Assembly (NCBI GenBank): GCA_050730675.1
Contig: JBOHNM010000027.1
Span: 1 to 30,274 of the forward strand
Direction of reading: 5' to 3'
Length of the DNA: 30,274 bases
Source: JBOHNM01 sp050730675
GTDB taxonomy: Bacteria > Planctomycetota > Phycisphaerae > Phycisphaerales > UBA1924
This document shows positions 8,299 to 16,280 of the stretch, in pieces (position 1 is the first letter of the stretch; every line of letters begins with the position of its first letter). The notes under the pieces were generated by a model. It ran no database searches, was not told the origin of the DNA, and was given only the letters and a program-made list of their open reading frames with translations. A program made the position numbers and the translations under genes.

Positions 8299-8870
8299 TC
8301 AGTTGTTCTTGCCGCCGGCCGCGTCGCCGATTCGCGCGAACATCGCGTCGGCAGGGACGGCCGTGGCGTCGGCCATGATGTTGGCGTAGACGGCCAGGCC
8401 CGACATCGCGATGAGTTCGATGATCTCGGCATCGTCGAGACCGTGGCCGCGGAGGCTGCGGATGTCCGGTTCGCCGATGGCGCGCGGGCTGCGCGCGCAC
8501 TTGAGGCTGAACAGCAGCATGTCGCGCAGCTTGTGATCGCTCATGCCGGGAATGTCGTACACGAGGCTATCCAGCAGCTTCTGGTCCACGCCGAGCATGC
8601 GGCAGCACGCGATGTGCGCGGCCTCGCAATAGCCGCACCCTCGTTCCTTGGAAATGGCGACAAAGAGCATCTCTTTGACGTAGCGTGAGATCTTGCCCGT
8701 CACCAGCACGTTGCGAACCACCACGACCCCTGCACGACGGTCGGGGAATGCCCCTGCACCTTGATGAAGTTCGGGGCGGCCGGGAAAGACATGCGCACGA
8801 GGAAATCGGAATACACCGCCCGGACAGCCGGCGAGGCGGCGTCCGGCTCAAGGATTTTCAAGTGGGACAT
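8299..8870 (-). pseudogene. AhpD-like peroxidase-related protein (carboxymuconolactone decarboxylase family), frameshifted
   Basis: The start at 8870 (MSHLKIL) gives an N-terminal part through PAAPNFIKVQGHSPTVVQGS. The family pattern then continues in another frame as RNVLVTGKISRYVKEMLFVA, RGCGYCEAAHIACCRMLGVD and on to the stop at 8299. The switch lies near 8718-8726. A one-base loss explains it: 572 bases plus one is divisible by three, giving about 190 residues, the normal length. The redox motif C-x2-C-x3-H (CGYCEAAH) is intact in the second part. Intact members have peroxidase-like or alkylhydroperoxidase activity with this Cys pair. As written, only the C-terminal part could be made from an internal GTG (8724). 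It could be a real mutation or an assembly error; no long homopolymer lies at the break. Confidence 0.8.
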
Positions 8871-9054
8871 GCCGGCTTGTAGGGTCGCCTCGCCGACACT
8901 CCGCGTTCGCCGGATCTCCGGACTGAACACGCCCCCGTGCCCCCACCTCATCTCACCGTGTTTTCAGGCCCACCGCAGCAATCCACCGCATCACCCGATA
9001 CCGTTCGCCACGCGCCACGCCATCGCACTTAAATCAGACTGAACACCCAGCCCC

Positions 9055-10017
9055 ATGTTCTGCTCCTCCTGCAACTTCGATCTCCGCAACCTCACCACCT
9101 CGACGTGCCCCGAGTGCGGCCGCACCTTCGACGCCGCCGACGCAACCACCTACCTCGACCATCCTCGCTCCCAGTTCGAGCGGCTCATCCCGCGCATCCT
9201 CCGGACCATCGGCCTGCTGGTCCTCGTCGGCATCGTCGCCGCCGGCTACATCACCCGCACCACACTCGCCCTTGAGTTGTTCGACGCCGACGGCGGGCCG
9301 CTCAACTTTGCCACTGTTCGTGGGCGATTGATCAATCCGGCCGGAGAAGGCTCTGACATCACCTTGAAGCAGGTGGGGCCGGGCCGATACTCCGGGGTTG
9401 CCGGCACGCGAGGCAATGGCGCGCACGTGGTCAATCTGCGCTACGACGCGTCGGGGGGCAGCATCGCGGGCGTGGCGCGCGGCGCGATCGTTAACCGATC
9501 CACCGAAGAGCTTGCCGCCGCGAACGAGAATTCGCAACTTCTTGCCCACGTCGCCGCGGTCGGCAACGGACGGGTCTACCGCCTCGATGCCGCGGGGGCA
9601 GACCTTTGGCCGCGCGAGGGCGTGGTCATGCCGATGCAACGGCTATCGGTATGGCTCCTCTTTGCGGCGGCCGCGCTGACGATGTTCGTTGTGGATGTCG
9701 CGGTGCGCCGCATCAGTTTCGAGCCGGGACGATTCCTCGCGGGGATCGCCGTGCTCCTCCGCCCGTCCGAACGTCGGGACGAAGTGGCGCTCGGAGGGCT
9801 TGCGGCGGCAAGGGCTCGGGCCCAAGCCCGGATGTCCGATGATGCTGCCCCGAGCGATCAGTCGCCCGATGTGCATCAAGCGAGTGAGGTCCGCGATGCA
9901 GCCGAAACTGTTCCACCGATCGCAAGCAGTCTTGCTCCTGCGCCCCCGACGGCGCAGGATGAGGAAGTGCTTTCGCGCTTGCGGCGTGCCAAGAACCGCG
10001 CCCAGAAGTGGGAGTAG
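9055..10017 (+). CDS. Chimera-like membrane protein: N-terminal zinc ribbon and TM, tail of a VWA-type envelope protein
   Basis: The 320-residue product starts with a zinc ribbon (C3, C6, C18, C21; CSSC ... CPEC), a cytoplasmic-type metal knuckle common in planctomycetes. A membrane helix follows at about residues 51-66. From about residue 70 it changes character: an Ig-like stretch (LELFDADGGPL ... GPGRYSGVAG ... VNLRYDASGG), then NRSTEELAAANENSQLLAHV and a GNGRVYRLD segment. Next come a second membrane helix at about 196-216 (WLLFAAAALTMFVVDVAVRR) and a basic end (RLRRAKNRAQKWE). That second part matches my memory of the C-terminus of large planctomycete VWA/glutamine-amidotransferase-like membrane proteins. 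Base use changes with it: bases 9121-9180 have 29 C and 11 G, while 9421-9480 have 19 C and 26 G. I read it as a deletion or rearrangement fusion. The frame is open throughout, and expression is unknown. Confidence 0.65.
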   Translation: MFCSSCNFDLRNLTTSTCPECGRTFDAADATTYLDHPRSQFERLIPRILRTIGLLVLVGIVAAGYITRTTLALELFDADGGPLNFATVRGRLINPAGEGSDITLKQVGPGRYSGVAGTRGNGAHVVNLRYDASGGSIAGVARGAIVNRSTEELAAANENSQLLAHVAAVGNGRVYRLDAAGADLWPREGVVMPMQRLSVWLLFAAAALTMFVVDVAVRRISFEPGRFLAGIAVLLRPSERRDEVALGGLAAARARAQARMSDDAAPSDQSPDVHQASEVRDAAETVPPIASSLAPAPPTAQDEEVLSRLRRAKNRAQKWE

Positions 10018-10164
10018 CCCCAACGTCAACCGCGGCGGACCTGGCAGAGCGCCGATAGTTTCCCGGGTGGCCGAACTGTGATGACGAACAACGGGCAGCG
10101 TCTTGTCGCCAACCGCACCTTGTCGACTGACTGAATTGGAACAAAATCGGTTCATTATTATCAA

Positions 10165-10713
10165 TCACCCATACACAACACTCATCCACGCCTGCCCCCC
10201 CTTCGAGTCGTACCACGACGCCACCTCTCCCCACGCGAACTTCGCGTGCCGCGGATACTCACCCGTGATCTCGAACGGCACCACCGGCCCGTTCAATCCC
10301 TCCATCTCGATCGGCTTGGGCTCCATCGCCCGCCCGAAGTACGCCGCGGCCCACTCCTCGTGCACGCGCTTGCGTTCCATCTCGCCCTTGAGCGTCCAGT
10401 CCGACCAGTCTTTGCCGTCCCCCGCCAGCGGCGCGAACAGCTCCACACCCGCCACCTTGCCGTCCATGAACTTCACCGTCACGTCGAACCGGCGCCCGCC
10501 GATCTCGTGGTGCCCCAGCGCGATTCGCGCCCCGTCGCCCGTGAAATGCGTCGCGGCGTGATTGCCCACCTTGGTCGCCGTGAACTGTGCCGCGGTCATC
10601 CCCGGCCCGAGCGATTCGCCCGTGGCGTCGAACCGCAAGAACCCGGCCGCACCTGGCGGAGCGGTCTGGCCCGATGCGGTCTTGCCCGGTGACGACCCTG
10701 TTGGCTGGCCCAT
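10165..10713 (-). CDS. Conserved-looking protein of unknown function
   Basis: I do not recognise the family. The ATG at 10713 (MGQPTGSSPGK) is supported by GGAG (10724-10721) seven bases upstream. The longer open frame above it overlaps the opposite-strand ftsK start and is unlikely. The 182 residues have a low-complexity Gly/Thr/Pro start and no signal peptide or membrane segment. A compact C-terminal part follows, with alternating strands (RRFDVTVKFMDGKVAGVELF), a charged helix (GEMERKRVHEEWAAAYFG) and a Trp-rich end (FAWGEVASWYDSKGGQAWM). The gene is divergent from ftsK, with 148 bases between the two starts. Confidence 0.65.
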   Translation of the reverse strand: MGQPTGSSPGKTASGQTAPPGAAGFLRFDATGESLGPGMTAAQFTATKVGNHAATHFTGDGARIALGHHEIGGRRFDVTVKFMDGKVAGVELFAPLAGDGKDWSDWTLKGEMERKRVHEEWAAAYFGRAMEPKPIEMEGLNGPVVPFEITGEYPRHAKFAWGEVASWYDSKGGQAWMSVVYG

Positions 10714-10861
10714 GCGGAAGCTCCAAGATGCAACGGTACGACGCCCCTCCACCGCCCCCAACTCGCCCCCAAACGCCGCTCCGGCCTCCCGTTCTTCCGC
10801 CACCCCGCGCCAGTGCGCAAAACTGACGCCGCCCGGCTCTCCCGGCCGATGACCAGCCGCA

Positions 10862-13744
10862 ATGCCACGCGCCACCACCCCCCCCAAGTCCCGCCCGACC
10901 CCCGGCGGCTCCGGTCACGTCTTCGGCACCCCCGTCGTCGGCAAGAACGTCGGCTCCGCCGGCCTGCTCACCTACCTCGCCTGGTTCGTCCAGGCCGCGC
11001 TGTGGGTCTTCGCCGCCGCCGCGCTCTGGACCTTCGACGCCGGCGACTGGCCCAGCCACGCGCAGTGGCCGCAGAACGCGATCACCCACAACGCCTGCGG
11101 CGTCGTCGGTGCCGTCCCCGCGTACTACGCCGTCAAGCTCCTGGGCTTCGGCGCGTGGGTGCTGCTCGCCTTCTGGGGGCTCTACCTCTTTCTTGAGGCC
11201 TTCGTCGCGCGCGTCTCCCACCGCTGGGTCCGCGCCGCCGGGCTCGTCGTCATCGCCGTGATGGTCGCCGGCCTGCAGGCCCTGCACCTGCCCGACAGCG
11301 GCCCCCTGGCCCACCTCGGCGGCGGCACCCTGGGCACCGTCATCAGCGCCGAACTCATGCAGCGCTTCAGCGGCTTCGGTTCCACACTTGTGTTGCTCGT
11401 CGGTCTGCTCATCGGCGCCGTCGTCTCCTTCGATGTCTGGGTCATCCTCGCCCCCAGGTGGGCCTTCCGCAAGGCGCAGGTCGCCACCCCGGCCGTCAAG
11501 ACCGCCGCGGGCGTCGCCGCCGAGCACACCGTCAGCTTCACCCGCCACTCCGCCGGGCTCCTCTCGTCCCTCCTCAACCGCGACACGCCCGTCAAGGGCC
11601 GCAAGCTCCGCCCCGAGGAGGAGGACGACCTCGACGCCGCCCTCGACCAGGCGACGGGGGGGGGGGCTCGCAAGGGCAAGAAGAAAGGCGCCAAGGACGA
11701 ACCCAGCGAGCCTCTCATCGACGAGAACGCCGGCGGCATCGGCGCTACCGAGGCCTTCGATCCCGAGCACAACCTTGTTGATGTCAACGGCGAGAAGATC
11801 CCGACCACCAAGGGCCGGAAGAAGACCAAGCTCATCGCGGCCGCAGACGATGCCGACCGTCCCGAAGTGATCGACGAGGACGAGGACGAAGCCGAGTCCG
11901 CCGAAGATGCAGAAGCCGATGTGGAAGCGGAAACCGCCTCCGCCGCGGCCGAGGCCAAAAAGGCCTTCACACCCGATGAACTGCGCGCCAAGATCGCCAA
12001 GCTCCCCCTCCGCTTCGCCAGCACCGAGAAGAAGTCCGCGACCGACGAGGACCTGCGCGACATCCAGAACTCCAGCGACCTCGAGGGGTACAAGTTCCCC
12101 GGGCTCGACCTCCTCGAGGATCCCGAGACCGGCTACTCCAACAAGATGGAGGGGTACGTCCGCGAGCAGGCCGGCGCGCTCGAAAAAGCCCTGCGCGAGT
12201 ACAAGATCGAGGGCGAAGTCGTCGGCATCGAGTCCGGCCCCGTCATCACCCTCTACGAGGTCCGCCTCGCCGCCGGCACAAAAGTGTCAGCCTTGGGCGC
12301 CGTCAGCAGCGACCTCGCCCGGGCCCTCAAGGCCGTCAACATCCGCATCGTCAGCAACATGGAGGGGCGCGACACCGTCGGCATCGAGGTCCCCAACCCC
12401 CACAAGGAAAAGGTCCGCCTCAAGGAGCTGATGGGCAAGACGGAAAAATACCAGGGCATGAACCTGCCGATGTTCCTCGGCAAGGACGCCAGCGGCAGCC
12501 CGCTCATCCAGGACCTGGCCAAGATGCCCCACGTGCTCATCGCCGGCACCACCGGCTCGGGCAAGTCGGTCTGCATGTCCTCGATCCTGATGAGCTTCCT
12601 CTACACCAAGAAGCCCAATGAACTTAAACTTGTGCTTGTTGACCCCAAGATGGTCGAGCTCTCGCAGTTCAAGGACATCCCCCACCTGATGTGCCCCGTC
12701 GTCACCGAGATGTCCAAGGCCGCGGCCATCCTCGAGTGGGCCGTCCGCAAGATGGACGAGCGCTACGAGTTGCTCGCCGAGGCCGGCTGCCGCGACGTCG
12801 CGAGCTACAACGCCCTGACCTGGGAGGAACTCAAGGACCGGTTCAATCCCACCGACGAGGTCGAAGAGGCCCGCATCCCCAAGAAACTCCCCTACATGGT
12901 CTTCGTCATCGACGAGCTCGCCGACCTCATCATGACCAACCGCGAGGTCGAGACCGCGATCGTCCGCCTGGCCCAGAAGGCCCGCGCCGTCGGCATGCAC
13001 CTCATCCTCGCCACCCAGCGCCCCCAGGCCAACGTCGTCACCGGCCTGATCAAGTCCAACATGCCCTCGCGCATTGCTTTCAAAGTGGCGAGCGGCATGG
13101 ACTCCCGCATCGTCATGGACCAGAAGGGCGCCGAGCTGCTCCTGGGCCAGGGCGACATGCTCTTCCTCTCGCCTCGCTCCAGCGAACTCACCCGCGCCCA
13201 AGGCACACTTGTGGACGACCGCGAGATCCGCAAGGTCGTCAAATTCCTCAAGGAGATCGCCGCGCCGACCTTCGAGCGCTCGCTCATGCAGATCCGCACC
13301 GGCGCCGCCGTCGGCGGCGGCATCGGCGGCGACGAGGACGGCGTCGACACCTCCGGCGGCCTCAACCACGACGGGTTGGCCAACGCCCAGGCCGACCCGC
13401 TCTTCGACAAGGCCGTAGAGATCGTCCTGGAGACCAAGATCGGTTCGGTCAGCATGCTCCAGCGGCGCATGGCGATCGGCTACACCCGCGCCTCGCGCCT
13501 CATCGACGCGATGGGTCAGGCCGGCATCATCGGCGACCACAAGGGCACCGTCGCCCGCGAGGTCCTCATCAGCCCCGACGAGTGGCAGGCGATGAAGGCC
13601 CAGGCCGAAGCCGACGCCGCCGCGGGCAGCGTCGGCGAGCCCGGACGCGACGTCGCCAAGGCCGTCAAGCAGGGGACGCTCTTCTCGGCCGGCGCGCCGG
13701 GCGAGCAGACCGCGGCGGTGGGCGAGGAAGACGACGAACTCTGA
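10862..13744 (+). CDS. ftsK: DNA translocase FtsK/SpoIIIE
   Basis: FtsK pumps chromosomal DNA at the division septum and helps resolve sister chromosomes. The 960-residue protein has four membrane helices (about residues 34-58, 90-115, 122-141 and 173-196). A long linker of mixed Lys- and Glu/Asp-rich stretches follows (about 200-400). The alpha/beta motor then begins near EYKIEGEVVGIESGPVITLY. Walker A is GTTGSGKS at about 561-568, Walker B is VFVIDELADL near 680, and the HLILATQRPQANVVTG segment follows. The C-terminal winged-helix gamma domain (DPLFDKAVEIVLET ... MLQRRMAIGYTRASRLID) reads DNA polarity sequences. The linker is crossed by an uninterrupted run of 11 G at 11656-11666. Start ATG 10862 has no strong ribosome site; a nearby alternative cannot be excluded. 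Confidence 0.96.
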   Translation: MPRATTPPKSRPTPGGSGHVFGTPVVGKNVGSAGLLTYLAWFVQAALWVFAAAALWTFDAGDWPSHAQWPQNAITHNACGVVGAVPAYYAVKLLGFGAWVLLAFWGLYLFLEAFVARVSHRWVRAAGLVVIAVMVAGLQALHLPDSGPLAHLGGGTLGTVISAELMQRFSGFGSTLVLLVGLLIGAVVSFDVWVILAPRWAFRKAQVATPAVKTAAGVAAEHTVSFTRHSAGLLSSLLNRDTPVKGRKLRPEEEDDLDAALDQATGGGARKGKKKGAKDEPSEPLIDENAGGIGATEAFDPEHNLVDVNGEKIPTTKGRKKTKLIAAADDADRPEVIDEDEDEAESAEDAEADVEAETASAAAEAKKAFTPDELRAKIAKLPLRFASTEKKSATDEDLRDIQNSSDLEGYKFPGLDLLEDPETGYSNKMEGYVREQAGALEKALREYKIEGEVVGIESGPVITLYEVRLAAGTKVSALGAVSSDLARALKAVNIRIVSNMEGRDTVGIEVPNPHKEKVRLKELMGKTEKYQGMNLPMFLGKDASGSPLIQDLAKMPHVLIAGTTGSGKSVCMSSILMSFLYTKKPNELKLVLVDPKMVELSQFKDIPHLMCPVVTEMSKAAAILEWAVRKMDERYELLAEAGCRDVASYNALTWEELKDRFNPTDEVEEARIPKKLPYMVFVIDELADLIMTNREVETAIVRLAQKARAVGMHLILATQRPQANVVTGLIKSNMPSRIAFKVASGMDSRIVMDQKGAELLLGQGDMLFLSPRSSELTRAQGTLVDDREIRKVVKFLKEIAAPTFERSLMQIRTGAAVGGGIGGDEDGVDTSGGLNHDGLANAQADPLFDKAVEIVLETKIGSVSMLQRRMAIGYTRASRLIDAMGQAGIIGDHKGTVAREVLISPDEWQAMKAQAEADAAAGSVGEPGRDVAKAVKQGTLFSAGAPGEQTAAVGEEDDEL
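11656..11666 (+). repeat. G11 homopolymer inside the ftsK linker
   Basis: Eleven consecutive G encode Thr(end)-Gly-Gly-Gly-Ala(start) in frame, at about residues 265-270. One base more or less would shift the frame before the ATPase domain. It is the longest mononucleotide run I noticed in the window. Confidence 0.95.
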
Positions 13745-13826
13745 TCTGGGCGGCGGGGCCTGTAACGGATGCGCAACACGATCGCTGCGGGCCGTCTTCC
13801 AGACGTGCCGCGTGGTAGAGTTGGTC

Positions 13827-14291
13827 ATGCTCGTACGCATCTTTGTGGCGACTGGCGTAACGATGATCGTGCTGGGCGCTGCGGCGTGGTTCGCCAGCCT
13901 GTACATCGTTTCCTATCGCGGATCGCTCTTTGCACCCGACACGACGATTACGCTGTGGCGCGGTGAGTTGTGGGTGACGACGGGCGGGACGTACATGGGC
14001 CCGGGGTTCAGCCGGCTGCGCGACACGCCGGAATGGTCCAACAGCATCTGGTGGACCGAGCGGATCGGCTATTCGCGGACGGCGCTCACCGGCGGGGCGC
14101 ACTGGGACTTCTACATGCCGCTGTGGCTGGTGCCGATCGCGGGCGTCGTCGCGGCCGGCGTGCCGCTGGGGGCCGCCGCGGCGCAGCGTTGGCGACGACA
14201 AAAAGCACATAATTGTGTTGATTGCGGGTACGATCTATCGGGGGCGGCCGGGGCATGCCCCGAATGCGGGCAGGTCATGGGCAGCCGCTGA
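13827..14291 (+). CDS. Small membrane protein with C-terminal zinc ribbon
   Basis: The 154-residue protein has an N-terminal membrane helix (MLVRIFVATGVTMIVLGAAA), a polar stretch with several Trp that probably lies outside the membrane, and a second membrane helix (MPLWLVPIAGVVAAGVPLGA). A short basic stretch leads to a zinc ribbon with C130, C133, C144 and C147 (CVDCGYDLSG ... CPECG). The order is the reverse of the protein at 9055, which carries its ribbon at the N-terminus. Such proteins are frequent in planctomycetes and have no known function. I take ATG 13827 as the start; an in-frame GTG at 13812 is possible. The last 17 bases overlap the end of the opposite-strand dockerin gene. Confidence 0.72.
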   Translation: MLVRIFVATGVTMIVLGAAAWFASLYIVSYRGSLFAPDTTITLWRGELWVTTGGTYMGPGFSRLRDTPEWSNSIWWTERIGYSRTALTGGAHWDFYMPLWLVPIAGVVAAGVPLGAAAAQRWRRQKAHNCVDCGYDLSGAAGACPECGQVMGSR

Positions 14292-15630
14292 AGAACGCCG
14301 CGAGATAGGCGACGAGGTCGTCGGGGGTGAGCTGACCGTCGGGCGTCGAGCCGCCGCCGAGTGAGGCGATGTCAGCGACGACGAGGTTTGCGGCGAAGAA
14401 CGACTGGAGGTAGAAGACGACGTCGTCGGCGGTGAGCACACCATCGTCATCGGCGGCGCCACCGAGCGAGGCGACATCGGCCTTGCAGGGCGCGGGGGGG
14501 CCCCAGCGGGCGAGGCGGAGGGAGGGCTGGCCGCCGGCGCTGGTGAAGGCGCCCGCCGCGTAGAGCGCGGCGGGGATGGGGCCGTCGCCATCGTCGTCGA
14601 AGACCTCGATCGCCAGGACCGCGCCGCCGGAGACTCCGGCGCCGAGGGGAGACCACTGACCGTTCTTCCACCTGGCGATGCGGCTGGCGGGTTGGCCGCC
14701 GGCGGTGGTGAAGTTGCCGGCGACGTAGAGCGCGGGTCCGTCCCCCTCACCGTCGTCGAAGACCGCCATGTCGTGGACGTCACCGTTGACACCCAGGCCC
14801 AGGGGCTGCCAGACGCCGCCGACATACTTGGCGACGTGGTTGAGGCGGGAGTTGGTGAACCCGATGAACCCGCCGCCGATGAACAGTGCCGGGCCGGAAC
14901 CGGAGCCGTCATCGAAGATACACGTGGCGTCCACAAGGCCGTTGATGCCGCTGAAGCTGTCGGTGAGATTCGTCCAGTGTGTTCCGTCCCACTTGGCGAT
15001 CATGCCGAGGGTCTGCGAGCCGGCGGATCCGGCGGAAGCAACGAGGACGGGGCCGGTGGGCTCGTCGAGGGTGAGCATGTCCCGGGCGACGGTGATGAGG
15101 CCCTGGCCCATCTCGCTCCATTGCACGCCGTCGAATCGCGAGATGTAGTTCATGCCGCCGCCGGAGGCGATGAGTTCGTTGTTGTAGACGCCGAGGCCGC
15201 CGACCCACGGGAGCTGACAGGGTGGGGTGACTTTGGACCAGCCGCTCTCACCGAGGGTGACAAGGTTGGTGCCGTTGACGCCGACCGACGGATCATCGAC
15301 CAGCCCAAGGAACCCGCCGGCAACAACGGTGGGCATGCAGTTGACGAGCCTCTCGGCGAGGGCCACGACGGGGCTGTGGAGCGAGGGAACGGGATCGAAG
15401 CCCGCGCCATTCCACGCGGCGATGTGCGATGAGGGGACAGCGCCCGCGGCGGTGAACTCGCCGCCGAGGAAGAGCTGCTTGTTGGGCCAGGCGTAGTGGA
15501 CGACGAGGGCGTTGACCGGAGCGTTGGGGCCGGCGGGGAAGGGCGTCCACGTCGGCGGGACCGCCGCGGCGGTTGAGCCGGCGGCGGCGAAGAGTGCGAG
15601 CGCCGGGAGAGCGGTGCCGGGGCGTGCCAT
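14275..15630 (-). CDS. Secreted propeller-like repeat protein with GC-type dockerin end
   Basis: GGAGG (15642-15638) stands 7 bases before ATG 15630, and the product opens with a signal peptide (MARPGTALPALALFAAAG). Much of the 451-residue protein consists of repeats of the type G-[GN]-x-FT-x-AG ... IA-x-W-x-G ... W-x-PLG-x-G-V, which read like beta-propeller blades. The last ~70 residues contain two EF-hand-like dockerin repeats (KADVASLGGAADDDGVLTAD and ADIASLGGGSTPDGQLTPDD), ending in GCP. This is the C-terminal arrangement known as GC-type dockerin in Phycisphaerales. The dockerin part probably anchors or sorts the protein at the cell surface through calcium-bound loops; the partner is unknown. 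Its function is not evident. Confidence 0.82.
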   Translation of the reverse strand: MARPGTALPALALFAAAGSTAAAVPPTWTPFPAGPNAPVNALVVHYAWPNKQLFLGGEFTAAGAVPSSHIAAWNGAGFDPVPSLHSPVVALAERLVNCMPTVVAGGFLGLVDDPSVGVNGTNLVTLGESGWSKVTPPCQLPWVGGLGVYNNELIASGGGMNYISRFDGVQWSEMGQGLITVARDMLTLDEPTGPVLVASAGSAGSQTLGMIAKWDGTHWTNLTDSFSGINGLVDATCIFDDGSGSGPALFIGGGFIGFTNSRLNHVAKYVGGVWQPLGLGVNGDVHDMAVFDDGEGDGPALYVAGNFTTAGGQPASRIARWKNGQWSPLGAGVSGGAVLAIEVFDDDGDGPIPAALYAAGAFTSAGGQPSLRLARWGPPAPCKADVASLGGAADDDGVLTADDVVFYLQSFFAANLVVADIASLGGGSTPDGQLTPDDLVAYLAAFFSGCP

Positions 15631-15804
15631 GAGGAGACCTCCGTGGATGAACTGTGCCGACGCGGCCGCGGGGTCGCGCGGGACGGTGCGAGGAGATGTT
15701 GCGAGCACGCGGCGCGATTGCAGTGAGCACGGGAAGGAGGGCACTTTGGGTTGGCGAGCAAAGAAGCCCGTCACGCTGCCGTCTAAGAGCGGCTGACTGA
15801 GCAG

Positions 15805-16209
15805 TTACGCGGCCCGCGGGATTTCCGCGTTGTGGTGCTGCGGGCGGGGAGCCGAAGCGGGCGAACCCGATGCGGCGGCTGCCGGCGCTTGAGCGGCCGC
15901 GCCGGCAAGAACGGCGGAGGGCGGGCGGCACGCGCTGTCGATGTGGGCTTGAGTGCGATCCTTCGTGCTGCTCGCTGACGGCGAACCCAACCCACCTCTT
16001 GATCCAAGGTTGTCGGAGAGCGCAGTGGACACGTCAGCTTCCCCGGCTGACTGCACGCGAGCGAGTTCGGCGGAACAGGCTTCGAGGGCGGCGGTCGCGG
16101 CAAGGCGGCGCTCGCGGGCGGGTGCGCCGGAGAGTTCGGCGATGGCGTTGAGGGCGGAAATGGCGCGGAAAAGCTCGGCTTGGAGGAGATGGTGTGTGCT
16201 TGCGTCCAT
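15805..16209 (-). CDS. Small protein of unknown function with helical N-terminus
   Basis: The 134-residue product starts at ATG 16209 (MDASTHHLLQAELFRAI). The first ~65 residues are Ala/Leu/Glu-rich and probably form a helical hairpin (ALNAIAELSGAPARERRLAA, ACSAELARVQ). The rest is low-complexity Ala/Ser/Pro. It has no signal peptide, membrane helix or recognisable motif. There is no good ribosome site. The start lies next to a very AT-rich leader with repeated TACGG-type elements (16211-16280), which makes independent, regulated expression plausible. An in-frame start at 16251 lies inside that leader and is less likely. Confidence 0.55.
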   Translation of the reverse strand: MDASTHHLLQAELFRAISALNAIAELSGAPARERRLAATAALEACSAELARVQSAGEADVSTALSDNLGSRGGLGSPSASSTKDRTQAHIDSACRPPSAVLAGAAAQAPAAAASGSPASAPRPQHHNAEIPRAA

Positions 16210-16210
16210 G

Positions 16211-16280
16211 ATACGGATAATGTACGTGCGGTATCTGATATTGCAAGTCAATTACCGTACTTTTGATATAAATATTTGTT
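16211..16280 (-). promoter_or_regulatory. AT-rich promoter/operator region with TACGG-type repeats
   Basis: This 70-base stretch is strikingly AT-rich for the window (for example TTTTGATATAAATATTTG). It holds three related elements: ATACGGATAAT (16211), GTGCGGTATC (16226) and, inverted, ATTACCGTAC (16251-16260). The inverted pair CGGTA/TACCG (16229-16233 and 16253-16257) could be an operator. A minus-strand TTGACT (16251-16246) looks like a -35 box, but I see no matching -10 at the right spacing. Confidence 0.4.

Noticed and set aside
10259..11770. A 503-residue minus-strand frame across the ftsK start
   Set aside because: It runs through the FtsK N-terminus and the real minus-strand gene in another frame, with a repetitive Gly/Glu/Asp composition.
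12287..13906. A 539-residue open frame opposite ftsK
   Set aside because: It is antisense to conserved FtsK motor sequence with low-complexity composition; it is a shadow of codon bias.
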